NCBI GenBank assembly: GCA_026874595.1
Contig: CM049320.1
Location: 24,067,714 to 24,131,713 of the forward strand
Reading direction: 5' to 3'
Length of the DNA stretch: 64,000 bases
From: Sipunculus nudus
Taxonomy: Eukaryota; Annelida; Sipuncula; Golfingiida; Sipunculidae
The notes under the pieces were generated by a model, which was not told the origin of the DNA, did no database searches, and worked only from the letters and a program-made list of their open reading frames with translations. The translations under genes and the position numbers were made by a program. This document shows positions 1-13,800 of the stretch, in pieces (the first letter of the stretch is position 1; each line of letters begins with the position of its first letter).

Positions 1-287
1 ACGAATATATAACTTCATAAAAATATTTATATTTTGCGATGGTGGATAAATATTTTTGAAAAGTGGATAGACAACGACCAGTTTTACGAAGCGCTTTATC
101 ACATAAAGCTTTATAGTTATTATTTTATTTACAAAGATTACCAGACCAAACCACAAAATGAATATTTAACTTCATAAAGTATTTATATTTTGCGAAATCA
201 AGTATCATGATGTAATGTTTGTTGTCATGAGTACGCTTTGCTGTAAGGATATGTATGACTGTATGTGACCATGTTTATTCACGTTAG

Positions 288-386
288 ACTGGGAGAACGG
301 CCTTGATATTCGCCGCTACTTCTGGTTATGATGCCGCTGTTGCAATCTTAATTGATGCCAATGCCTCAGTGGACCACAGGGATGAG
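288..386 (+). CDS. Gene A ankyrin exon (first in window)
   Basis: Phase-0 exon of 33 codons between gttag and gtaagg. It contains [17 protein letters not shown] followed by a helix and loop, one complete ankyrin repeat. Upstream exons must lie outside the window because there is no start codon here. Confidence 0.85.
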
Positions 387-3300
387 GTAAGGCTTTGCTC
401 CAAGGTCATGATACTGTTTCAGAAAAAATCAGTTACATTCAATATCAATGCGCTGTAGTATGCAGACATTCTATTCTGAAGGCAAACAATATTTCTTTGC
501 AGTTAATAAATCTGTTTTTATCTGAAGATTTCCCCCTCATTTTTTGCGCACCAGCATTTAATCAATTATATTATAATATCCAAACAATGTTTCTTTACAG
601 TTCACTTATCAACTCAGTGTTTATTTTAATATATATTTTTCTTATTTCTGTACTCAGGCAATGCAGTGGTAGATCCAGGGGGCCTGACACCCCAACGCTC
701 CCCCCCCCCCCCACAATTTTTTTAGACGAACGACCGTTTTACGAATTTTTGTAGGTTCTCTTTTAGACTTCCTGTGTCGGATTTTCTTCTTACTAAAATC
801 CTGGATCCGCCCCTGCAATGTGTAGAGTTAAGTTAATATGAACTGTACTTAATAAACGGTGCACTTAAAGTTGATGAATTTGCTTTTGTTCATAAGAGCG
901 GCCGTACGGCCCTAATACACGCAGCCAGGTCAGGTCATGATAACGTGGTTACTGTACTCCTTACCCGGAGGGCATCCACCGAACACACAGATGAGGTAAC
1001 GTGACTTTGAACCAATTCCGTTCACAGTTGTTATACTCTGCAATTCCTTTTTTAACTACAACATTTTTAAAAACTTATTATCTTCAGGGAGATTTCCATT
1101 GTTTCGTCATGTGGCTGGTAGTATCAGGACAGAAATGTTCAAACAAATTGGAGGGGATTTCCCATTGTGTATCCAAAAGTTAAAAACGCTAAAACATGCT
1201 AGAGCACTTAAGCATTTTGCAGTAATAAATAGTACATTATATGACTTTGAATCTAGATAAAGATTGTTAAAATATATTTGGATGGTGAAAAGGGACGAAG
1301 ATGGAAACCCTATTTGCATAAGAGGCATTTAATATCATAACTATTGTAAATTGAAATAACCATGAAGAATATGAATAGTTTAATAATATGTACAAAATGA
1401 AGTTATAAAAAACTCGTTAATAAGTATCAAAAGCTCAAAACTGCTAATGCTCATATTGACAGGTATATTCAACATACGTAAATTTACTTGGTTATAAACA
1501 TTTCAGAAAGGTAATACAGCCCTGTCACATGCCGCTGAGACAGGCCAGATACACGTTGTGACAATTCTTCTTGATCACAATGCTTTCGTGGAACACAAGA
1601 ACCATGTAAGTCTATGATTCCATGAATTTTGGCCAACTAGAGATGGTGTCACATCGTAAAGAGTTTCTTTCTGAGCCCGGAAATCATAATGATTCTCAGC
1701 AAATTATTTTTCTAAGCATGTTTCATATTCAAGTTACTTTTATTTACTTAATAAGACACCCAGTTACCTTGAAATTGTCTTGAGGTGCATCCAAAATTGT
1801 CAGTACCAGTTACATTTGTAGACAAATGGAATCCTTATATTGAGTCTTTCTTATATTTGGTTTTCCTATAGTATTTATGCAGTTACTTTTATGTTTATGG
1901 CTTATTGCTTGGTGCTGGATGACGCAAAAATTTCCTTTAAAACATTTTTTTTCTTATATTTGACTTTCAGGTATACATTCATGGACGTACCAATAAGTAA
2001 TTCCCATATATGGCATACAAATTTGGAACAATTATATAAACATGATGTTCTTCAGAATTCTTTGAATTTTCAAGACACTTTCTTTTCTCCACAGGAGGGT
2101 AAAACGGCAGAAGAACTTGCTTATGAAAGAAATCATACAGAGGTCGCAAATATCTTAAGAGTAAGGTCGACCAAACCAGAAGCAAAAGTAAGACCCTACT
2201 TCCAAAATGGAATCCTCGTTTTCTTTGTGTTTTATAATTTCATTTGTGGTTGTTACAGATAGTTTAAAATCTTAGTTAAACATGGAAATATCTTACGCAT
2301 ACCAACATTGATGATTGAGAGCAACATTTCTTGTTTTTACTTAGATTGACACTGATACCTTTGAAGAAGCAATGGATTCTGGCGATATTGATGCTCTTGA
2401 GCTCATATTGAAAGAATCGCCTAAGCTGTTAGAAGAAGAGTCCGAAGAGGTAAAGATCTTTCAGGAAAAGTATTCTTCAATGCTAATACATTCCTAATTT
2501 AATATTATTTTATGTGACGAATTAAATGTGATTTTTTAATTTACATTTTGTTTTACAGGGATATACACCTTTGATGAGAGCAGTGCAGTCTAGACAAGGT
2601 GCCGTTTTAAGTCAACTACTGAGAAAGAAAGCAAACGTGAATCACGTTTCGTCGAAGGTAACACTTAATGATCCATACTACGCTGATGCAGTTTTATTGG
2701 GGGTTACTGATAAATAGTAAGGATCTATGCTTTACCTATTCAGGCCATCTTTTATCAAAGACATAAGACGTGTGTATTGATCGAAGTTGCATAAAAAGGG
2801 TTAAAAAACGGAAAATTACCCTTTCATTCGATCTAGTGTCTACATTTTATTTCCTGGCTACAACAGATCCTATGTTTGTTCTTAAATGTGTCAGTGTCTT
2901 TTGTACGTAATTTCATGTTCGGTGCAGAATGGATGGTCGGCAATACACATTGCAGTGTATGAAAATGACTTCTTGTCACTTGAGAAATTGCTTGCAGGTG
3001 GAAATGGAGCAGATGTCAACCTTGAATCAGTGCATGTGAGATACAGTTTCAGTTATTGAATACCTTAATAAAAAAAATTAATTTCTTTAATGGTATGGGC
3101 ATTTTTTTTTTCTTGAACAGGTGTTTCTTATTTCTTGTGCCAGACCCTATTACAGGTATATTTCCTTTGGTTCCTGTAAGTCCTACTCATAATTTTGGAC
3201 CATTTTTTTTAATCCACGAAGGGAATGTTATTACCTCCAAGCTTTTTGGTGGTTTTTCAATGATAGAAGGAACAAATAATTAAATTTGGGGGGGGGGGAC

Positions 3301-4371
3301 CAATGAGGGTTTAACTGGGTTTAACACCACATTTGTTTACACGGAGTGTAATCTGTGACTTAGAACAATAACGTCACTCCACGTGCACGTGCTGTTTCCC
3401 TAAAAGATGCCAGTAAATCGACGTACAGCATGGGGGTCATGATTGCTGTTTGTTGTGGCTATAATGCAAAGACGCAATACCACCATGTCCATGGCGTTTT
3501 TCATTATTTCGATTAAACATTCAGGAGTGCCAACATTTAATAAACATTGCTGGGCACCAACTTTGAATACGGTCTTTTGCACATGGATGCGCCCCCATAA
3601 GGACGCCTTTTTTTATCTTTTAGCGGGGATAAAGATTTTACGGGCTTTGGTTTGTTTGTTTCTTAGTTTGTTTGTTTGCTAGTTTTTTTTGTGCGTCTGT
3701 TAGCAACAATAGTCATAAAGTTCTGTGCGGATTTTGATGAAATTTGCACGACAGTCGGCAATGATATAAGAAATAATTAATTATATCTGAGTCCAGGAAT
3801 GTTTAAAAGGAAAAATATGACGCCATATGTGGTTATGAGCTGCCTTGGCAGAGGTCTGCTTTCTCAGCACATTTATAGCTAATACTATTTCAATCTGATA
3901 ATATTATTCATCAATATTATGAAATGTTACAAAGAGGTTTTAATCTTTGGTCGATTTAATATTGCGTTAAAGACCTAATGTACTGTCCACGCATTTAATT
4001 TTAATATATATCTGTTTATCATATCTTCCTGCATTTTAGGGATTTACCCCCTTGATGGTTGCTATTGTAAATAGAGGTTACGATATGGCGTCGGAACTTC
4101 TGCGGAAAGGTGCAACACTCACCTATGAGGCTGGAGAGGTAACAAATTTTAAATAAAACAATTAATTTTGTAAGTATAAGAAATACTTATGATTCGGACG
4201 TAGACTGAGTAAAAGAACAGCGGAAAACCCGATTTAAAGGTCGTTGGACTCGGTAATATAGGATAATATCTCTATTATATTTGTGCATCTTGCAATCTAT
4301 TTTATAATAATAATTTATAAAATATATCAAACGATAGACTTAAATCATGTGCACAGAAATAAATTTAGATA

Positions 4372-4416
<45 letters not shown>

Positions 4417-4827
4417 TATATATGGGATTGCCTTCTGTCATTTGGAATAATGAGAGTAGAAAATATACAATTTCATTTTCAAGTCAATTTAGTAGTCTTT
4501 CATTTTTATTTGATAATTTTTAGTATGGTCGTACACCGCTGATGTATGCAGTGGAAGGAAATGACATGAAAATGGCCAATTTTTTACTTGATAAAGGCGC
4601 CAACATTGATCATGAAAGTGAAAAGGTAATAATGCGTTCCTTACAAAATTAAAACAGCGCCATGTATTTCTATAAAAAAAAACCATTCCCCAGCCTATAG
4701 AACAAGTAACCTCTGGGTTGGCATTTGCATGAAAAATATTGCCTCAGATTGATACAAATATTAATTCACGTGCCATTATAACTTTTCTTATGTCAAAGAT
4801 TAATAAATTTGTATAACCATCTTTTAA

Positions 4828-4871
<44 letters not shown>

Positions 4872-7800
4872 GGTATGTAGGAAAAGCGGGATAGCATGTT
4901 TATACGTTTGCATTATTTTATAGAAAGGATACACCCCACTCCTTTGGGCAGTTGCACTGAATTCTTGTGGGGCTGTGAATTCTTTGATAGAAGTAGGTGC
5001 CAAGGTTAACCGAGCGTCATCTAAGGTATGTAACCCCTGGGTTACAAAACAAAGTTGGTTAAGCAATCAAAAATGAATTTGCAAAGAGGCAGATTACAAA
5101 AATTATATGACTTTACCATGAATTTTTTTCGCAAATATTCTATGAAAGATATTTGAAGGGGGCCCTTCCATTTAGTGCCAGTATTATATAATCTCAGGAC
5201 TTCATAGATTCGTATTTGCATGCGTTTAACCATTTTTCAATATACCATTTGACCGAGTTCCTGATAACAGACGGTTACTACACCACCTTAATATAGGAAT
5301 TCTGGACTAATGTTACTTGGAAGCGTTGATCAGCTACCAGTTATTGTGATAATCGCTCATAATTGTTCATATAACAACACTAGTACATAGTACTGTTTAT
5401 GTCAGCAAACAATAGATATTGGTTTCATACAACTTTATTTTTTTAGGGGGGGGGGTGATTATAATAGATTACCCCACCATTGCACAGCTCATAAGCCTTG
5501 TTAAGCCTGAATATACATATTTATATAGTGATTGTTCACATACTTCTTAACTTTAATTTTCAGACAGGAAGAAATGCTCTAAATCTTGCTGCAGAATTGG
5601 GGCTATGTGATATCGTCACGACCCTGCTTGGGAAGGGTGCAGATAAACTTTCCGAAACCATCAAGGTTTGTCATTTGAAATCAATTGAATATGGACCGAT
5701 TGAGATTCACAAATTCTTGAACGTTTGCCTTTTTTTATTCTCGAATATCTCTGAACCATTCCAATTGCATAAAGCCTGTTATCGCTACGGAAATCATTTT
5801 TAGGTCAGCTGACTCTAAGTCAACTGAGCTATAGTGATCGGTCAGCGTCCGTCGTCCGTCCGTCTGTCTGTCATTCTCTCTGTTAGACTGGCACGTTTTA
5901 ATACCATTGGACCCAGAAACCTGTTACTGAACATCCAGAGGGGGGTCAATAAAAACCTTGGAAACCTGAAATTTTCTCACTGTGACCTCTGAGCTATTGG
6001 ACTTGTAAATACTCCCGAGAATAATTAAAAATTTGATACAAACCTCATGTATCTTGATAATTAATGCATGGATTGCCTTGATTCTTGCCTTGAATATTGA
6101 CCATGATAAGGTTAGTCAGTTCCCGAAAACTGGAGGCGCTATGTGCATTTTTTTTCTAATGTGTTACGATTGTTTTACGATTACGACAGCAATTATGTCA
6201 GTTTTCCGACTGTGGTTTCATCTAGCGTCCCCAAACGTGGTGTGTTTATTGTTTATGACTGGTTTCTTCAGTTCCTGAAGACTGGTGGCGCCAGCTGTAT
6301 TTTTTTCGATTTTTTTTATGATTTTTTCCCCTTTATTTTAAGACTGACTATCTATATTGATACTATGAGATTTGCGACTGTGGTTTCATCTAGTGTCCTA
6401 AAACCTTGTTGTGTTATTAGGGCCCCGCTCGAATAAGTTGCAGCCCTATAGCAAATCACTTGTCCATACGTCCGTCTGTCCATCTGTTCCTCTTTCTGTA
6501 TGTCTGTCAAATTTGTTTCCTGGTGATAACTCTAGTTTGGATTGATATATCGATTTCAAATTTGAATTATAAATGGCCCACCTCTTACGCAAGAACTCTA
6601 TTGATTATTGGGATAAGAGGTCAAAGGTCAAAGTCATAGGACCCACTTAATAAGTAAGATTGCGGATGCATTTTAAGCCAAACATTTCATCCCAAACCTT
6701 TAATCTAGCAAAAATAGGTGACCTGCAAATAGAAGATCAAACTGATTGATTTAGGAGTCATGAGGTCAAGGTCACATGTCTAGCTCACAGGGGTCATCTG
6801 TCCACATATTTGTTCCACATTATAACTTCTGAATGGATTGAAATATTGGTTTCAAACTTGACTAATAAAACGCCCATCACTAAAGTAAGAACCCTTTAGA
6901 TTTTTTGGGTCATGAGGTTAAAGGTCAAGGTCTCAGGATCCACTTTTTAAAAAAGATTGTGGATGCATTTTAAGCCAAACTTTTCATCCCGAACCTTCCA
7001 TATTCCACTTTTTACTCATCTGTCAAAAGCGGAGGTAAATTATGGAATTTGAGGTCACAGGGTCAAAGATCAAGGTCTCAGAGGCCATTTGTCCACATTT
7101 GTTTTGATATGATAGCTCCAATTTTGAAGGACTGATGGAAATCAAACTTATTCTGATTTGAAAAATTGAAAATTTTGATTATTTTTTAACGCCCTGTTAT
7201 TCAGTTGATAAATTCATTGTGTATTATTATACTTTGATCAACTCATCTGCCCTTTCTCCCTTTTTATAATTTACATTCATATTACAGTCACTTAGTTCAG
7301 ATATCAGTAAAAATATGTAATCATGGGAAGCTAACTGTTGCTACATTTCCATATGTTTGGTTCTTATAAAAATATTCTTATAATCATTTCAGCTGAGCGC
7401 CTTGACCCACAGGACAGATATACTTTGAGATTATAACAGAGACTATTCAGGAAACCGCCAAAATGCTCAGGAAAGAAAGCCTTCCTGTTATAATTATACA
7501 TCATGTCAGGAGTCAGCGATAATTATTATTATTTTTTTTAATTTTGTTTTGGTGGGTAAAACCATGAAAAAATTTGATCATCCGGGATGATATACTTTTA
7601 TGTGTAAAAGTGGGATTATCTTTTTATCCATGACAGGGTGAAACAGCACTGATGCTGGCTCTGAATCAGTGTAACAATGGTATGATTGACCATCTCCATG
7701 ACAACAAATTTGACTTGGAATACAAATCTAAAGAAGTGAGAAAATATTTTCCTTCAGAAAGCAATCAAATAGTGACTTTTTCAATATGTATACATATAAA

Positions 7801-10800
7801 AGCGTCAACACATTTTAGATTTTTTTATGCCAAAGGATGTATACAATCTCATTTTAAAAGAATTATAGTTAATGTGTATACATAAATCTGTGCTGACGGC
7901 GGTTTTCGTTAGAGGTATGGCATTGATATCTCTAGTGTGCCAAAAGAGATGATGAATGTTTAATTAAAGATTGTTCATTATAAGCTCGGTCTGAATCCAC
8001 TGCTGTATGCCATATGGCAAAGGCTTGATCTACGACATCTGATAAGTAAAGGGGCTCAGTTGGGTGCGCACGATGAAAAGGTAAGTTTGTTCGGTAAACG
8101 ATCTATTTGTAAATGTGTAATTTAAAGTGGTGTATTGCATTAACTGTCATTATTATCTTCACATGGGATAATAAATTATTTTAAAATCTACTTGCACTAG
8201 CATTTTTATTAATATTTTAAAAACTGCGAAGGAACGGCCTTCCTTTCATCACAAAATGTTATATATTAACGTGTATTAACGCATATAACGAGGCTTCCTT
8301 AAATACAAGAATAAAGGCAATAAACTATACACTTCTGTGACTTAGGATAACTTTACGTCAGGAATCCACCTAGGGAGTCTACCAAGGCGACTAATAAAAT
8401 GATACAATGGGATATCTATCGATTCTATCCCACTATTAACGACCACATGAAATTCTGTCAAATATTTATCTAAGAAATTAGACTTGTTTGTCAACCCGTA
8501 AACATATCAGCCTGATATGGCCTTAATAAAGGAGAAAAATCAATAAAAAGGACGTGTGTCCCATTCATATATCTTTATTGAATAAAAAAGATCCACTGAA
8601 CTCCTGCTGCTTATATCACAGACAGGTTTTACACCTTTGATATTCGCTATTAAATGTGGGAACAAGGATGCTATTGGTTCACTGATTGATAACGGGGCCG
8701 ACATTGAACAGGAATCAGCAAAGGTAAGCTCTGCTAACCTTAAGAATTATAGTTTAGTTAAAAGGTATTTTCTAATGATAATTGAATTAATAAATGAAAA
8801 AAAATGTTAATTAACTTTTGTATGTTCAAGTTGTAACATAAATGGTAATCCCAGAATAACGACTGTAGACATATTTCTAAATTTCACTTATGTTAAACAT
8901 GAAGTGAAAACAACAGGGGTGTGGCAAAAAGTGCTTTGGTAACAGCCAGTGTTCTTCACAGAATCAATACTTCTCTTGTTACACGCTTAATGTCTAAGTT
9001 AACTTAAATGTAATATTACAGACGGGAAAGACGCCCCTCATGTATGCCGTAGAGGGAGAGAAATCTGAAATTATAGATTATCTGCTCAAGAGAGGAGCAA
9101 AGATTGACCAGACGTCAAAAAAGGTATTATTGTAGACAGTTTCCTATGTGGCAAGTATCAAGGCTGCCCGTCTAGTGCAATTTGTACCATCCGATTCGAT
9201 TCTCATTTGACAGAGAAATCACGATTGCGTTTTCATAATTTAATTAAATATTGATGCAAGCCCTAGTAGAAACATATAATGCAGTCTCAATGGAGCTTGC
9301 TTTGTATATGTGTGTATCATTCAATATGGATAACGAACATAAACAGCGTCTTTGAAGAAAGACATTCTTAACTTCGTCATAATAGGATATTTACAAATGG
9401 GATAGATAATTCAAAACATCCACTGGTGCCTTTTCAATTGTTTGTGGAATTCTTCACGAGATTGAAATTCAGTTAAACCATGTTTTTATTATTTTCATAC
9501 GGAGAATAGGCTTTCCATAGTAGTCTATTATATCAAAACATTAAGATCTATTTAGATAAATATTCTTAAATAATATTCAATTTCAGACCGGACTGACCCC
9601 TCTTTTGTTTGCTTTGGATAACTCTCCAACAAGGATGGTCAAACTTCTTCTGGAAAAAGGAGCCAATGTTGAAAGTGTGGCACAGGTAGGTATAACAATC
9701 ATTCTTTGTAAAGTTGGGATATACCAACTTTTTTTGCTATAAGTGAGGCTGTATTTAACATAAATTACTGCATTCCTTGTGATTTTAAAAGTATTAATTC
9801 TTGTTCATTAATATAATTTATCTACCCATCGTCAACATATGGCATGTATGTATTTTAAGTCGACATTGATGAATGGGCATAGATATAAATGTTCAAATAC
9901 GCAGGAAATTAGGAAAATTGCAAAATAAATTGAACACTCAGATGGCGGCAGTGTAAGTATTAACTAAACATCGTCAAATGTACCATTAAAGAAACCAATA
10001 CTAAATTTCTGCGTCATTACGAAATGTTCGAAATGAAAAAAAAAAAACATTTTATTTCTTTCGAATAATTCTTTTTTATTTGATGGAACTTTGGAACCGA
10101 GTACACTCTGTTTAAATCATTTCTCCTGCAGTAACCCAAATGAGGAATTTTAGATGCTCGATATTCGCATACAAAATATAATATCACTTAGAGCATGCGA
10201 ATATCGAATATCACTCAAATCCGGGATATTCGATATTCGATATTTGCATGCAAATATCGAATAACATATGCATCAGGGATATTCTATATTTGCATGCTAA
10301 TATCGAATATCACTCATATCATGTGAAATTCCAATATTACTCAAATCAGCGATATTCCATATTCGATATTCGCATGCAAAATCGAATATCACTCATACCA
10401 TGCGAATATCGAATATCACTCAAATCAGGGATATTCGCATGCTAACATAAAATATCAATCATAGCAAGCAATGTAGAATATGACCCGAATCTGGAATATT
10501 CCGCGTTCGTAAATCACACGCGAATATCGAAAATCACTCAAATCAGGGATATTCGATATTCGCATGCTAATATCGAATATATCTCATAGCATACGAAATT
10601 CGAATGACACTGAAATCAGGGATATTCGATAGTTGATTACATATCATTCAAATATCGAATATCACTCAATTCAGGGATATTCGATATTCTCTTTTTTGCA
10701 TTCTAATATAAAATGTCAATCATATCATACGAATATTGAATATCACTCAAATCAGGGATATTCGTTATTCGATATTCGCATGCAAAATCGAATATCACTT

Positions 10801-13800
10801 AAGTAAGGAATATTCGATATTCCATTTTCGCATTCTAACATAAAATTTTCACTCATATCATGCGTATATCGAATTTCACTAAAATCAGGGATTTTCGATA
10901 TTTGATATTCGTCTGCTAATATAAAATATCAATCATTGCATGCGATATCGAATTTCAAATATCGGTCCCGTAATTAACTCTCGTTTCAGAAACCAGGCAC
11001 CTAGAAGCTGAAATCTGAAGATGTTCAGCATAAGAGGGAGTTTATGTATTCATTTTCGACGTCGAAAACAAAAGATGCAGAAAGAAGGGGAGATGTGAAG
11101 ATATAATAATGAAATATATATTATAATTGACGGTGGTAGCACTGATCTTTTGTCACGCAAGGAAGTGTGTCCTAATGACATTTAAAAAAGGGGGCTATTG
11201 TAGTGCAGTCCATTAGCGACTACACCATCACAGAAAACATGCTATTATTGAAAAAGTAAATCATGGACATCAAAATGAGTGATGTGTAGCGCTTTCCGCG
11301 ATTTTATTATCCAATTGTTTTCGTAAAGCTGATTAAACAATGATGATCGCTTTCGATAGTCTAAGTGGGCAGTGCTACGCGTATCTGACTTATCTGTATG
11401 GGCATCTGAGGCCATTCAGACAGATGAAAATATGTGTTAGTTACAGATGTTACTTATTTGCTGCAGCACCGTTCACAATGCTTGTTACTGGTATACACTT
11501 GTCAGCCTTCTAGGTCTTATGAAGAGAGGAAGAAGTTTACTTTAGTCAATTTAGTCAATTTACATTATTGCTTATATTAATTTTCAAAACACGAAGTTAT
11601 ATCACTGCCCAAACAATTATATGATACAAATATATTACAGCTATATCTTTTGCTTATTTAATGGTTATGTTATTGTTATGCTGGAAATATATTTTTCCCG
11701 TTCATTGAAAAGAGTAATGAATTAGCAAAGATCAAACTATGTAGTGGAGACCTGTAGTAGCCAAAGAATCATATATTCATAAAGATGTTACGTACTGAAT
11801 TATTACTGCATCTTGTCATTTCACAGCTTACTATTATAATTTGGTAAAGAAGAAGATATTCTTGTTAAAGTTTTAGTTTACATATTAATGTAATGATGGT
11901 CGTAATTTAGATGTTTCTTGTCAATTTCGTCGATAGGATTGCTCAAAGGCTTACATATTAACAAGAAAAATTAATAGAGATCTTTCTTGGCAATATTTGA
12001 ATGGGATTACACCAATGACATTGCTTAGATATGACCAACAAGAATAGTTTTGCATGCTTAATCTACTAGTTGCTTTGCATTGTATCCGCTTAAGCAATTG
12101 TTATTCCCTTTTCTATGCCCGTAATGTATTGTACAACAGCACAGATGACTTGATTAATAAATTTCTAAGTATAGTACTTTTGGTAATGTCGAGTTCAACA
12201 AAATTAGAAATCTGACATATTTAATGGACAGCAACTTTCCATATTATTTTGCCTGTGCTTAATTCTATGGATCATCAACATCTCGGATAATATGTCTAGA
12301 ATCATTCACATAATTTTCTGTCTCATTTTCCCTATGTAGTGTTATATTTATCAGCCTGTCATTCATTGAAAAGATGTCTTGCCCTTCTTAATACATACGT
12401 CCTATAAATTGATGTACTGTCCAACTGCACCACTTCATTTTTAGCTCAGCTCTCATCTGAGCCATAGTTATGGTCCATTGTCCGTCTTAATGCAAAGTTT
12501 TGAAATCGTTAGACCTACGAATGCAAAATTCGACATACTGTAATCGGTCTGCAAATCTTTTAGCAAACCGAAACCTGGGTCACTTCTAAATTAAGGAAAG
12601 ACCTATATTTCTCATTGAAAACATATTATCGTACGTCAGGAATGTCTAATAACAAACCCACTTATCTATTTTCTCATGGCTTTGTTTTCCCATCTCACCG
12701 CCAATTTAAAAATATTTTATAATTATTATTATATTTTTTCCTGTACATAATATTGATATGAATTTCATAATATATATTTAATATTTTATAAAAGTGTTAT
12801 GATTAAAAAAGGATCTAATGGACTTTCGGTAGCATGTCGGACTAAAGAAGACGTGTTCACGTCGAGCTCCGCTATTACATTACCAGAAGTGTACAAAAGC
12901 CATAGCAAACCGCAAAAGGAATACTCCTAGAACAAAGGAAAAACCTGGGGAAGCAAATATGGAACAATATTTGCTACCAAAAGCTTCAGACACAGAAAAT
13001 ACTCTTGAAATGGAACCCCAAGAGATGAGAGACTTATTGAAACAAGGTATGGACAGTATGGAGAAGATAGTGAAAGGCATACAGACGGAACTCTCTGAAC
13101 AGTTAAGTAAGTACCGCTCTGAAAGACCCGTTCCATAGACTTTCTTAAAGATGATAATAAGAGATTAAATACAAGAGTCACAGAACTTGAAACCAGCCTT
13201 GAGCTTCTCAGCTCCAAAGCTGACGAACATGTTAACACAAACAAAACAGTGAAGTCGTTGCACAAACAGGTTGCGGACTTAACAGCAGATAACGAAGAAA
13301 AAAGCAAAACTATTATGGAATTACAGACCCAGCTAGAAAATGAACTCAATAAACAGGAACGTTATCTGCGAGAGTGGAATGTCAGAATTATAGGAATGGA
13401 AGAAAAAGGTTGGTCAGATGATGGTGCTAATATTGTAGCGCAGTATATTACAGAAAACAAACTTTTGGGGAACTTGTCTCTTGAGCAAATTCAAAACAAA
13501 ATTGAAATGGCCCTAGTCGGCAAAAAGAGCCCCAGGCCAAGAAACATCATATGTAGATTTTTCAGCAGAGCAGAGGGGAACAAACTATTGATAACAGCAA
13601 AGAAAACTTTGAAGAACGCTGATGTTAGGTTGGTGGAAGACCTCACTACAAAGGATTATAAACAAAAACAAGAGCTGAAACCCCAGATGTTAGCCGCATT
13701 CAACGCTGGAGACCGGGTTCGCTTTTGGCGCGGGCAGCTGTACATAAACGGAAAGCCAACGCAGACAACAACACATGACGAAACAGAAATGACTGAACCG

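Noticed and set aside
1840-2262. 140-codon frame spanning intron and exon 4 of gene A
   Set aside because: Only the part after the acceptor at 2094 is ankyrin-like. The upstream part is T-rich intron that happens to be open.
4824-5066. Open frames containing long Ile-Tyr repeats (here and near 37900, 39040, 59830, 62950)
   Set aside because: They are translations of (TA)n microsatellites.
10150-10965. Regularly repeated units resembling a CRISPR array
   Set aside because: Units are degenerate, palindromic and without unique spacers, and the host is an animal with introns.
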